From: Amphimedon queenslandica
Lineage: Eukaryota > Porifera > Demospongiae > Haplosclerida > Niphatidae
Assembly (NCBI RefSeq): GCF_000090795.2
Contig: NW_003546951.1
Coordinates: 8,861-32,250, forward strand
Length of the DNA: 23,390 nucleotides
Reading direction: 5' to 3'
The notes under the pieces were generated by a model. It was not told where the DNA came from and did not search any database. It was given only the letters and a program-made list of their open reading frames with translations. Of this stretch, positions 8,214 through 17,898 are shown piece after piece. Made by a program: the position numbers and the translations under genes. How positions within the stretch are numbered: position 1 is the stretch's first letter; every line of letters starts with the position of its first letter.

Positions 8214-11068
8214 TTATTGTTGGCTAAATTTCTCAAGTGATTTTGAAGCATCTTTCAACTTTCCCACCAAATCCTAAATTTGATAAATTTTATCACTATT
8301 ATCCTTTCAATATACTGTATAGTGGGTTTCTTTTGTTTAGCAAAACTGATTCGATGCATCCTTCATGCTCCAAACACAATAATTAAGCCCACAAAATTAT
8401 GAAAACATACAAAGTAGATGGCCATGGTCCTTCCACAACAGAACAAGAATAAACCCACAAAGTTGAATTCCCCCTTTAAACAAAAGTCACAAAAGAAACC
8501 CACTATACGGTATGCAGCCTTCATGCTTCCTCTCCCTTCCTCTTACCTGGAGCTGTTCTTGTGTGCAACTAAATATAACATCTTTCTTCTTTCCATCACC
8601 TTCCTACAATATTAAATAATACAAATAAAAAATTAATTTAAAAATCATACTTCAGTATTAAGACTGATTGTATAAACTGGTTTGTCAACTCTTTCCAAAT
8701 GATTACTCTAATACATGTAGATATAATATGATATTTAGTAATAACTAGAGTAGCTAATTAACTTTGATATAATAATCTAATCTCCAGTTGACGTCAGTGA
8801 GGTAAGGAAATGATGAACGAATTCTACCCAACCTTGCTCTTAGCTTTGCTTTATTATCCTACAAAATTTAAGAAAAAGAAGAAAAGGGAAAAAGAAAAGA
8901 GATGATTACTAATACCGTACGGTTGGTAAATTTCATGGGGTATTAATTTTCGTTAATTTTGTGGTTTATTTTTATCCATGAAATTTTAACCCCTACCCAC
9001 CCACACATAAAAAACTAATAACGGGCCATGCAGAGGTCTAACTACTATTTTCAAACCAGTAGAGGAGCCAGAGTTCTTGTCTGTTACTCCATATTCCACC
9101 ATAAGCCATGTGTTGGAAGCTAGTCCAGTAGATCCAAGTGAAAAGAAGTTTGCTAATTACCACCCACGAATATTTGTACCCACGAATATTAGCTTCTAAG
9201 GACATTTTGGAGAAAACACGAAATTTTGGACCCTCGAATATTACCAACCGTACGGTATAACTAAATCAATTAATTACATTATAAAGTGTTACTAATACTT
9301 CAATTCTGTCAGGAGTTAATTTACAATCCTCCAATGTAGACCTATGAGAGAGAGTGGGTGAGAAAGAGAAATTGGAAAAGGAAAGAGAAAGGGAACAAGA
9401 GAGGAAAGTTACAAACAAATAATACATCAATAGCTATTGTAAGGTATTTGTACCTCATTCCAGTGGTATCAGTGTCAGTTCGAGCACCTTCAATTAATAA
9501 TATAATTAATGATGAGTAGCACTCCTTCAACATCCCTTGATTTATCTTTGATAATTTACCATCATCTAAAAATAAAAATACAGACACTTGCTGCTAGTTA
9601 CAATGTAGGTGGGATGGTGCAGAGTTTCCCACAGGGTTTTGGCATAGTGCTCATTGTCAGTGGATTGTCAAGTGGCTCAGAAATTGGGCCAAAGACCCAG
9701 CAGGGTATTTCAACAAAAATCACAAGGAGAGAATTTCAATAATTTTTTCTGATACATGTTCTTATGTTGTGCATTGACTAACTTGAGCTGATTCCAATCA
9801 AACTTGGATTTTTATGAATTTCAAAATTGGGCATTTGGCCAAATTTCGCCAAAAATGACTGGGAAAGAATCTTTAATTTTTGTAATTTCTTCTGACACAT
9901 ATACATGTTCTCATTAACTTTGAGTTGATTCCAATCAAATTTGGATTTTTATGAAATTTTAAAAATCAGGCAAACGACCAAAGGCTATAGCCTTTAAGGG
10001 GGTGGGGTATGTAATTCTCATTAATTACTCATATACTTTCAAATCATTTATAGCAAAATTATAGCAAAATTACTAGAGTGTTAGACTTTTTTTATTAACA
10101 GATCTCATCATTATCTTTGTGTAAAAAACCAGTGAGACTGATATTAAAGGTGGAACAAGAAAAAATATTGAAAGATGCAAGTTGTTGCTTTGACGCATTT
10201 TGTGACAACACACTTCATACAAGAGACTTCAAGTTAATAAAATGAAGTTAAAATTTCTTGCTCTATAAACGTATAGAGCGATTTATACATTAAGTTCTTT
10301 AGTTCTTGATAAACTACCAAACCGAGGTTATAAAGCTACCTGTAAATGCCAATAAATCAGTCATGGAGGAGAAAATTGCACAAAATGCTCTATACAATTC
10401 TTGGAAAGAATGCTTTCTCTTTAGAAATAATCTAACTAACCGGAATAGGTAGGTGCTGATCCTTAAAAATGAGTCAGAACAAAACTATAAGTGGTGGCCA
10501 TCTACTACTATAGACTTAATCACTTAATTAGAATTAGAAATAAAACGGTATTTAAAAGTTCACCCGCCCCCTTAATCTTTGGCCAAATTTTGCCAAAAAT
10601 GACTAGGAGAGAATTTTCTTTTTTATAATTTTTTCTGATACATATACATGTCCTTATGCTGTGTATCAACTTTAAGTTGATTCTGATCAAATTTAGATTT
10701 TTTAAATGAATTTTTAAGTTGCTCCAAATGCAATGTACATGTAGCTCTTTGTAGAAAGCTCTGAGGCCACGAGACAAAAGGTGCGGTCAAAATAGACGAA
10801 TCTCGTTAACCCTAACATTAACTTGCAACAAACACAAACATCAATGTATGATGCAGCAACAACAACAGATTAAACAAGAAAAAACATGATACAAACTGTG
10901 ACAATATCTTCCCCATCTGTCTCCTACTCTACCTTGTATAATGGACGGGTCAGTGTCCTCCATTATAGATTGAAGTACTAACTGAGTCAATCTGTTGAAG
11001 GACTTGTCATCTATTGAAGAAGAACCAGCCAATTGCAGTCCAGTTACTGTGCTACCTGATAACTCCAT
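8214..11068 (-). CDS. COMMD3: COMM domain-containing protein 3
   Basis: Seven exons on the minus strand: 11068-10933, 9565-9454, 9341-9278, 8858-8763, 8707-8651, 8603-8547 and 8273-8214, all with GT..AG introns and matching phases, giving 193 aa (human about 195). The start MELS and the phrase DLVGKLKDASKSLE before the stop match human COMMD3 closely. The COMM domain (about residues 122-193) contains LTDVNWRLDYYIK with the conserved Trp at about 129, and FSCTQEQLQ. COMMD3 is a subunit of the Commander endosomal recycling complex (family knowledge). Intron 1 (1.37 kb) holds dispersed repeats, intron 3 holds element E and intron 6 element B. The AATAAA signal overlaps the stop codon (8218-8213). 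The start lies 196 bp downstream of the CHEK2 stop; the 3' end converges on the Hsp70 copy. Confidence 0.92.
8315..8510. mobile_element. 196-bp MITE with TA target duplication (element B, right copy)
   Basis: Ends CTGTATAGTGGGTTTCTTTTG and the complement of CCGTATAGTGGGTTTCTTTTG, flanked by TA at 8313-8314 and 8511-8512. It is orthologous in position to 2379..2559 and lies in COMMD3 intron 6. Confidence 0.8.
8915..9255. mobile_element. 341-bp non-autonomous element with TA target duplication (element E)
   Basis: Perfect 15-bp inverted ends CCGTACGGTTGGTAA, flanked by TA at 8913-8914 and 9256-9257. Inside are short repeated phrases (CCCACGAATATT twice near 9163-9190). The left unit has no insertion at the matching place (about 3370). 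It sits in COMMD3 intron 3, leaving splice sites untouched. No transposase is encoded. Confidence 0.85.
9716..9990. repeat. dispersed repeat, two diverged units of the 178-bp family
   Basis: Two consecutive copies of the GGCCAAATTT..AAAAATGACTGGG..TTTTTTCTGATACAT..TTGATTCCAATCAAA..TGGATTTTTATGAA block order lie in COMMD3 intron 1. They are related to 3704..3870 and 10560..10730. Confidence 0.6.
10102..10245 (+). other. possible orphan 3' exon or coding relic
   Basis: After a good acceptor (pyrimidine run and TTAACAG at 10095-10101) a plus-strand frame stays open from 10105 for 46 codons to TGA at 10243-10245, with a protein-like composition (contains KPVRLILKVEQEKILKDA and three Cys). No partner exon was identified. 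It lies inside COMMD3 intron 1 on the opposite strand. Confidence 0.15.
10560..10730. repeat. dispersed repeat, diverged unit of the 178-bp family
   Basis: It shares TTTGGCCAAATTTTGCC, AAAAATGACTAGGAGAGAAT, TTTTTTCTGATACATATACATG, CTTATGCTGTGTA and AAGTTGATTCTGATCAAATT with the other units. The CTTATGCTGTGTA and GTTGATTCTGA phrases link it to the tandem array in CHEK2. Confidence 0.6.
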
Positions 11069-11264
11069 TTTGAATAGTGGGCGGGGCTGGGTCACGAGCA
11101 ATAACTAATGAATACTAATTAGGAAGGGTCACCACCCACGCACACAATTGGGAAATGAAAACTAGAATCTATAGCCAAAGAAGCAACAAAAAGAGATACA
11201 AATATAGACATCTGCAAAGAAAGGAAGAAGTTAAGGTTGAAAATGAAAAATATCATTGTGCAGT

Positions 11265-14200
11265 TTATGAATTATTGGTATCAGGATTTGATGTGAAAGA
11301 TTGATCCCTTGCTATAGGTTCAGTATCAATACTAATGGTATCATCTGATGGAGAAGGAGTACCTGAAATCTTTAATAATAAATGAACACATGATTTATTG
11401 ATTTACCTTCTAAATGAGGCCGTTTGGAATCACCATTATTATTATTCTCGTCATTTAAAATCCTTTTACTACCCTGAGAAAGGCGTATGAGAAGTCACAA
11501 AAAAGTTTTAAAAACTCATCAATTTAAACTAATATTCCTAACTGGTAGAGAAGGAGGTGGCATTTGATGTTTGTCTGCAGTTTCCATCATCATCTGATGA
11601 GCTTTCTTTCTCATATCTTCATCCTTTAAACAATAAAAGATAAAGGATAATTAATATACATCTCCCTTGCCCTCTCTCTCTCTCTTACTTTAAGCCAGGT
11701 GTGTTCCAGTGCTTGTGCTGAAGTCCATCTCTTGCTTGAATCCACTGTCAATAGCTTCTCAATTAAATCAATACCTAATGGAAAGAGAGGAGAAGGGAAG
11801 GAGCTATAATTGATTACAAAGATCAATCCTGATCGGCATTAATTCTATTTGTTAGACACTGAGCTACAATGTACATATACATGGTATTAAATATAATCAT
11901 TATAAGTTAGGACAGCTTAAAGCACAAGTGGAGTAGCATATATATGTAAGATTACCATCTTTAGAGACTCCATTCCAGTAAGCAGGTGGAAATGAATATA
12001 TTCCTTGACAAATTTGATCGTGTAAACTGTGCTCTCTTATTTCATCAGAAAATGGTGGATACCCTCCTAACCTGTGATAATATTATACATGTAACTAATT
12101 AATAAGCAATTTCTGAAAAATACCCTTTACTATAACAGCCAATCCTTTCTTCCGAAAATCGCCTCCGTAATCACCCCAAATTTTTATTACATTTTTTGAT
12201 GCATATTGATGTATTTATGCCATGTAGAAAGTTTGAGTTGATTCTGATAAGAAATTTTCGAGCTATGGTCATCTAAAGAAATTGACCAATTTTCGAAAAT
12301 TTCCCTGTACTATAGCCCATGGTTTTTTCTGAAAATCGCCTCCGTAATCACCCCAGATTTTTATTACATTTTCTGATACATATTGATGTACTTATGCTAT
12401 GTAGAAAGTTTGAGCCGATTTTGACAAGAAATTTTTGCATTATGGCCATCTAAAGAAATTGGCCAGTTTTCAAAAATTTCCCTGTACTATAGCCCATGGT
12501 TTTTTCCAAAAAATGTCTCCGAAATCACCCCCAATTTTTATTACATTTTCTGATACATATTGATGTACTTATGCTATGTAGAAAGTTTGAGTTGATTCTA
12601 ACAAGAAATTTTCGAGCTATGGTCATCTAAAGAAATTGACCAATTTTCAAAAATTTCCCTGTACTATAGCCCATGGTTTTTTCCAAAAATGGCTCCGAAA
12701 TTACCCCAAATTTTTATTACATTTTTTGATACATATTGATGTGCTAATGCTGCGTAGAAAGTTTCAGCCAATTCCAAGCTCAAATATTTGAGTTATGGTC
12801 ATTTTTTAAAAATAGGCCAATTTCTGAAAAAAATCCCTGTACTATTATAGCCCATGGTTTTTTCCAAAAAATGGCTCCAAAATCACCCCAAATTTTTATT
12901 ACATTTTCTGATGCATATTGATGTACTTATGCCATGTAGAAAGTTTGAGTTGATTCTGACAAGAAATTTTCGAGTTATGGTCATCTAAAGAAATTGACCA
13001 ATTTTCGAAAATTTCCCTGTACTATAGCCTGGTTTTTTTCCAAAAAATGGCTCCAAAATCACCCCAAATTTTTATTAAATTTTCTGATACATATTGAAGT
13101 CCTTATGCTGTGTAGAAAGTTTAAGCTAATTCTGAACTCAAATATTTGAGTTATGGCCATTTACAAAAATAAGCCAATTACACATTAGTATCAGATTATT
13201 CCAAATGCTAACATTATGTATAGAATGACTCCCAAGCTCCAACAGTCCACAGCTTTACTGTATCCACCCAAACCTGCCGACTTGATCACCTAATTATGAC
13301 ACCATCAGACCACACCCATCAACCCCACCCACAATACCTCAGGAGCAAGGTAACTTGGAGTGCCACACAGTGTCTTCATCAGAGACTGCTCTCCGACAAA
13401 CTTTGAGAGTCCAAAGTCCGTGACTTTAATTAGAGTCTCCTCATCAGTAGACGACAATAGAATATTCTCAGGCTACAGTTATACTAATAATATACCAATA
13501 ATATACTAACATATACTGACTTTTAGATCCCTATGTGTTATACCTTTATCGTGAAGATACTGCAAAAAATAACAAACTCATTTTCTGTGTCTCTCCTACT
13601 CACTTTGACGGCTACAACCATTTGATAAAACAGTAGCTTCCCGACCTTGTCATTAAACTTTCCATTTAGTATGACTCTGTCAAACAGTTCACCTCCTTCG
13701 ACGCTGTAGGATGGGTGAGCATTAATTAGAAACAGACTAGCAGCTGTCACTCACAGTTCAAGTACAATGTAAAGTGAATCAGTCGACTCGTATAAATCTT
13801 CAACTCGAATTATGCACGGCTAAGAAGGAAGGAGAAAGCAATAGCAGTGGGGAGAATAAATTAAAGCAGTTACTATTCTTGACACTATTATTATTATTAA
13901 CTATAATACTAGTCTCTATAATAATAAATGTTTAGATTTTTGCATTACTATTGCTTTCGCCCACGCCGTAGGCGTATAGGCGAGGGTACTGCACTCGTTA
14001 AACTAAGTAATCTTTACTATTACCCCGTGGATAATATTTAATATATTCGACTACACTAACATGTTGCAGTGCCTTTATTATTTTGACTTCTTCCATAGCA
14101 GCTCTACCAAGATGAGGCTAGGGAGAGAGAGAGGGAGGATAGGGTGACTATACATGCAACATACTCCAACTGAAAACATCTTCTTGCTGATAATCTTGAC

Positions 14201-14380
14201 AGCATAGCCTTTGCACGTTTCTCTGTGAAATGCTAACTTGACTATACCACAAGCTCCTCTGAAGAAACAAATTAAAATGTACATTGTATTTAAGAATGAC
14301 TGCTTACTTTCCTATTTGCTTTGACATTGTGTACTTGTCTTTAAACTCCTAATTATTAATTAATTTATTATTATTTATTA

Positions 14381-14430
<50 letters not shown>

Positions 14431-15206
14431 TTCTGGTAAATTGTTGTTTTGTTCTGAGACACTTCTATCATTAAACACAAACACTACAAGGAGGAGGTGT
14501 GGCTATTAATAATGAGAAAGCACTTACCTTTATTGTTTTTGACTGAGAGTGATATTTCATCGTCGTTGTTCAAGATATGGGTCTTATTTTTACCAATTTT
14601 ATCGCCATTAATAAAAGTACCATTAGAGCTAAGAGAAAGGATAAAGAAAGAGAAATGATGATCATTATGAATACAAATAATATCAAACTTACCTTTTATC
14701 TTGAAGGAACACAACAAACTGATTCGAATCAGTTTTGCTCCTTTCCTATAAACAAAAAATATCCTTTTCTCCATGTACATGTATCATGTTATAATTCTCA
14801 ATTTCTCATCCATTTTCTTGTTCCCCCCAACCTTTCTTTCTCCCTTTGTCTCTCATTCTCTCTTTTACCCTCACCCTGTATATTCTGAAGTGAGTGCTGG
14901 AGTAGGTGGGGTAGTGCTGGTTGGACGTGCCTCCTCTTCTCTCAAAGCAATAATCGCAGTCTTCGGACCGTCCAAATATATACTCGTCGTCTGAGAAATC
15001 TTTTAAAATTTAGCATTAAAAAATTAAATATCAAATGCATATAAATGGATACCAATTCCAGTGAGTCCAGCTCTAGGGAGTGGGAAGAATCTGCCCCATA
15101 TTTCCAGTGATTGCTCTTCAGCAGCTCCGTCCGTCTCGTCTACTGCTACCTCAGTGTCTGGTAGATCTGATACATCTAAAGTAGGGCCACAAGAGGACAT
15201 ATCCAT
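11265..15206 (-). CDS. CHEK2: checkpoint kinase 2 (CHK2), serine/threonine protein kinase
   Basis: Eighteen exons join in phase to 510 aa (human 543): 15206-15053, 14990-14875, 14745-14693, 14628-14528, 14483-14431, 14348-14308, 14258-14165, 14117-14061, 13819-13755, 13703-13604, 13559-13521, 13472-13338, 13289-13213, 12071-11956, 11774-11689, 11623-11543, 11473-11407, 11362-11265. The FHA domain (about 40-150) has [11 protein letters not shown] and SSNGTFING. The kinase domain (about 165-440) has GKGACGIV, K194, HRDLKPEN (D289), DFG at 310-312, and the activation loop [15 protein letters not shown] with T325 and T329 equivalent to human T383/T387. A basic KRP motif near the C-terminus resembles the human nuclear signal. 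It acts downstream of ATM in the DNA-damage checkpoint (family knowledge). No SQ/TQ cluster precedes the FHA domain in this model; the start ATG is the first of two (MDM) and an upstream exon cannot be excluded. Intron 13 is 1.1 kb of tandem repeats; most others are 44-70 bp. Confidence 0.95.
12111..13180. repeat. tandem array of six ~178-bp units in CHEK2 intron 13
   Basis: The phrase TTTTTATTA recurs at about 12181, 12359, 12537, 12711, 12893 and 13069 (spacing 174-182). Each unit carries TACATATTGATGT, TATGCTATGTAGAAAGTTTGAG, GAAATTTTCGAGTTATGGTCAT, CCCTGTACTATAGCCCATGG and a run of T. Units differ by scattered substitutions; some have a variant middle (CTCAAATATTTGAG). The array fills nearly the whole intron. 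The same family is at 21825..22745. Confidence 0.9.
14342..14430. repeat. ATT trinucleotide microsatellite in CHEK2 intron 5
   Basis: Nearly uninterrupted ATT/TTA repeats fill the intron between exon 6 (14348) and exon 5 (ends 14431). On the gene strand the donor reads GTAATAATAA, so the repeat begins inside the 5' splice site. Confidence 0.85.
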
Positions 15207-15425
15207 TTGGAAATAAATTAAATATTCCTCCAAACTCCCAGCTTCCAAGACACTCCACGAGGCTAGTAGATAAAGAGTTAAAGTTGTTGGCCAGTGTTGG
15301 GTGTGTTCAAAATTATTATTAGAGACAAAGATATCAAGAAACAACAGACAACAGACAAGCATGAAAAAAGGGCCTGACCCACGCAATCAGAAGTTAAGGA
15401 CCATAGTCCAGAGATAAAACAGAAA
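15207..15425. promoter_or_regulatory. putative bidirectional promoter region, CHEK2 and methyltransferase
   Basis: 219 bp separate the CHEK2 ATG (minus) from the methyltransferase ATG (plus). No TATA box or named factor site was recognised. The region must hold both transcription starts unless CHEK2 has a further 5' exon. Its minus strand is open in the CHEK2 frame up to 15386, so part could be coding. Confidence 0.5.
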
Positions 15426-16211
15426 ATGGCAACAGCCTCGGATCTGAGCGATTATCATGCGATGAAGAATATCCTGCTGCAGGTAGTAGATGGGATAAAG
15501 AGCAGCCATTCTCGTTTTCAAAAGATCAGTGAGAGAGAGGACAGGTGTGATATGGACGCTGAAACGATGAAAAGACGCTGCGGGGGCAAGTATTCCTGCA
15601 ATCACAAGGGTTGCATCATATTGAAATGGCCCGAGGACATGACCACATTCCAGCAACTATTCTGGGATGTAAAACCAGCCAGTATCATAGAGCTAGGTAG
15701 TTTCAATGGTGGATCAGCACTATGGATGGCTGACATGCTCCGTATGTTAGAGATAGAGTGTTCCATTCACTCCATGGACATTGATCCCTCACTTATCTCT
15801 GATTTGGCTAAAGATTTAAAACCTAAAAACGTCACATTCATTCAAGGAGACAGCAACAAGTTGGGAGAAACTTTTACTGATGAGTTTCTTAAATCCCTAC
15901 CACGGCCTTTATTGGTCATTGAAGATGTTCACGTCAACTTGTATGGAGTGATGGAGTTCTTTCATCCATATATGAGCATTGGAGATTATTTCATCATGGA
16001 GGATCTAAGTCCCGAGGTTCCAGATAGTAGTGGTTACGGACTGATGGAATCAATACCATACAAAAGGATTGGGTCTGGAGATATTACTACAGTAAAGAAG
16101 TTTCTAAGTGATTATGCTGATCATTATTCTGTTGATTCATTTTATACCGATCTCTTTGGATACAATGGCGTCTGGAACTGGCATGGGTATATTCGCAAGA
16201 TGTCCAATTGA
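15426..16211 (+). CDS. CmcI / rhamnosyl O-methyltransferase-family protein, intronless
   Basis: A single open frame of 261 aa with ATG in AAAATGG context and stop TGA. The class I SAM-dependent methyltransferase pattern is visible: IIELGSFNGGSALW (motif I, about residues 87-100), HSMDID (acidic residue after strand 2), IQGDSNKL, LLVIEDVHV and a late GDYFIMEDLSPE, the last typical of the CmcI family. The family is mostly bacterial (cephalosporin hydroxylase CmcI, rhamnosyl O-methyltransferases) (family knowledge). The N-terminal 60 residues include four Cys and a CGGKYSCNHKGC stretch whose role I do not know. Substrate unknown. It is the only clearly complete gene without introns in a window where others have 5-18 exons, which fits acquisition from bacteria (inference). 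Its 3' end converges on the hydroxyacid oxidase gene 70 bp away, so 3' UTRs probably overlap. Confidence 0.85.
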   Translation: MATASDLSDYHAMKNILLQVVDGIKSSHSRFQKISEREDRCDMDAETMKRRCGGKYSCNHKGCIILKWPEDMTTFQQLFWDVKPASIIELGSFNGGSALWMADMLRMLEIECSIHSMDIDPSLISDLAKDLKPKNVTFIQGDSNKLGETFTDEFLKSLPRPLLVIEDVHVNLYGVMEFFHPYMSIGDYFIMEDLSPEVPDSSGYGLMESIPYKRIGSGDITTVKKFLSDYADHYSVDSFYTDLFGYNGVWNWHGYIRKMSN

Positions 16212-16281
16212 AAAAAATATCATGATTTAATGCTTTATTTTTGTATTAGATCTAATTGTATATAAATAATAATAATTATTA

Positions 16282-17827
16282 TTAAAGTTTAGCATGAGAC
16301 CTATGCATCACCAGATCCTTAGTAATACTACTAATATTAGGAGTACCAGAGAGGACCATAGCTTGTCTAAATTCTTCTCTTAATATACTCAATACTTCAC
16401 AAACACCTTCTTCACCCTGCAACATATTGATATCATTATACACCTTCTTCCCTATATCTCTTACATTGACAGCTAATCCCCATAGTACAGGACGTCCTAT
16501 AAATACACATCTAGCTCCCAGTGCCAATGCTTTAAATACATCTGTTCCATGTCTTATACCACCATCCAGATACACCTCAATATTAGACCCTTTCACTGCC
16601 TCTACTATACCAGATAGTGCATCAATCTAAATAGAGAGAGATAGATGTGAAAAAAGAAAGGGGAGAGAGTGGATGAAAGAGGGGAAAATGTATGGAAGAG
16701 AAAAAGAGTCCAGAAGTGTCTTTACACATATTAACCTACAGTTGCTGGTACAGTATCTAATTGTCTTGCTCCATGATTTGAGACTAATATTCCCTGTATA
16801 TCATGTTTCATTGCTTCCCTAGCATCATCTGCTCTTAACACTCCTTTCAATACAATCGGCAATCTAGTTATACTCCTCAGCCAATCAATGCCATCCCAAA
16901 CAAGTGATGGATCTATTAATTTCTTAACATACTCTTGTAAAGCCGATCCACCACTTGATGCCAATGAACTACTATCTCTTTCACTAAAATTGGCCAACTT
17001 GAGATGTCGAGGAAGAGAAAACTTATTTCTCTTGTCCCCATATCTCAGCCCAAGCTCAGGAGTATCAACAGTGACCACTAAAGCTTTGAAACCTTCCCTC
17101 TCGGCTCTACGAACAAGATCGATTGTCAAGTTATTGTCTTTATAAACATATAACTGAAACCAGCGAAAGGAGTGGCTGCCATTGTGCTTTGCTACCTCTT
17201 CAATATTTGTAGTAGACCAAGAGCTAAGGGTCAAACAAGTACCCATTCTTGCAGCAGCTAAAATGAGGATAAAAGTAATAAATGAATTTAGTTATACATG
17301 TATTATATACCTCTAGCAGTAGCTTTCTCTCCATCAGGATGAGCAAGGCATTGCATAGCAGTAGGTGATATACCTATTGGCATATCAATAGTATCACCTA
17401 ATAATCTAACACTCATGTCAATCAGAGATACATCAACCAATACTCTGGGAAATATACTATACCTACAGCAGGGAAGGAAAGAGACAAAGAGATACCATAC
17501 AAATACAATGTAAATTTTTCGAGGGCTGTAAATTTCCAAAAATAAATCAGTGAAAATCAATTCAAGATGGCAGACAGTGTAACAAAATACACAAATTACA
17601 TTCTGGGGCCTGGGCTTAGCTTTTTAAGAGTTGTTCACACTTTATGAAAATTTGAGGTAAACTAACTGTTACTAATATCATTATTACCGGTTATAAGCTT
17701 GCACATTGTCCCTCAGAGTATATTCTGTAGTTGCTCCAGATGAATAGTATCCCCAAGCGTTCCTATCTAATATTGAGCGAGCCTCTTCTTCGTATTCTTC
17801 TAAACAAATGAGGCTCTTGGTAGCCAT
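16282..17827 (-). CDS. 2-hydroxyacid oxidase (HAO1/glycolate oxidase family), copy a
   Basis: Five exons: 17827-17688, 17462-17311, 17257-16740, 16626-16465 and 16416-16282, giving 368 aa (human HAO1 370). This FMN enzyme oxidises short 2-hydroxyacids such as glycolate with O2, producing H2O2 in peroxisomes. Key residues match: Tyr27 (YYSSGA), QLYVYKD, the TVDTP Asp with a following Arg, Lys235 (VLKG), and His259 with Arg262 (SNHGARQLD). The phosphate-binding DGGIRHGTD is intact. It ends AKL, a canonical peroxisomal PTS1 signal. The last intron (16464-16417) is 48 nt, a multiple of three without a stop, and would read through as 16 extra residues; excising it restores alignment with HAO1 (WGLAVN joined to GEEGV). 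AATAAA at 16239-16234 (minus). The start lies 71 bp after the stop of copy b. Confidence 0.93.
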
Positions 17828-17898
17828 TTTTCTTTTAATAAACACTTAATTTTAATAATGAAAAATGATTAATGAGTTGATTTACTGTTTGTTTTAAA

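Larger units (their letters stand above)
6309..9720. repeat. segmental duplication, right unit
   Basis: Counterpart of 1..3712. It contains the broken Hsp70 copy and the functional 3' exons of COMMD3. Differences from the left unit are the absence of elements A and C, the presence of element E at 8915..9255, and a shorter Hsp70 intron (44 against 259 bp). Confidence 0.8.

Noticed and set aside
12111..13180. CRISPR-like or regulatory array
   Set aside because: Repeats are about 178 bp in direct tandem without unique spacers; this is satellite-type sequence in a eukaryotic intron.
13951..13999. GC-rich short palindromic stretch (GCCGTAGGCG) in CHEK2 intron 8
   Set aside because: Unusual composition and possibly a fragment of another repeat, but there is only one copy here and no terminal repeats, so it cannot be assigned.
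14577..14994. Plus-strand frames of 103 and 73 codons
   Set aside because: They cross CHEK2 exons 2-4 on the opposite strand, where the FHA domain is encoded; composition is that of antisense and pyrimidine-rich intron.
15387..15656. Minus-strand 89-codon frame
   Set aside because: Shadow of the methyltransferase coding sequence on the other strand.
16417..16464. Reading the 48-nt segment as a 16-residue insertion specific to this oxidase
   Set aside because: The paralogue has 50 nt with a stop at the same place, and GTAAGA..TTGCAG ends fit an intron.
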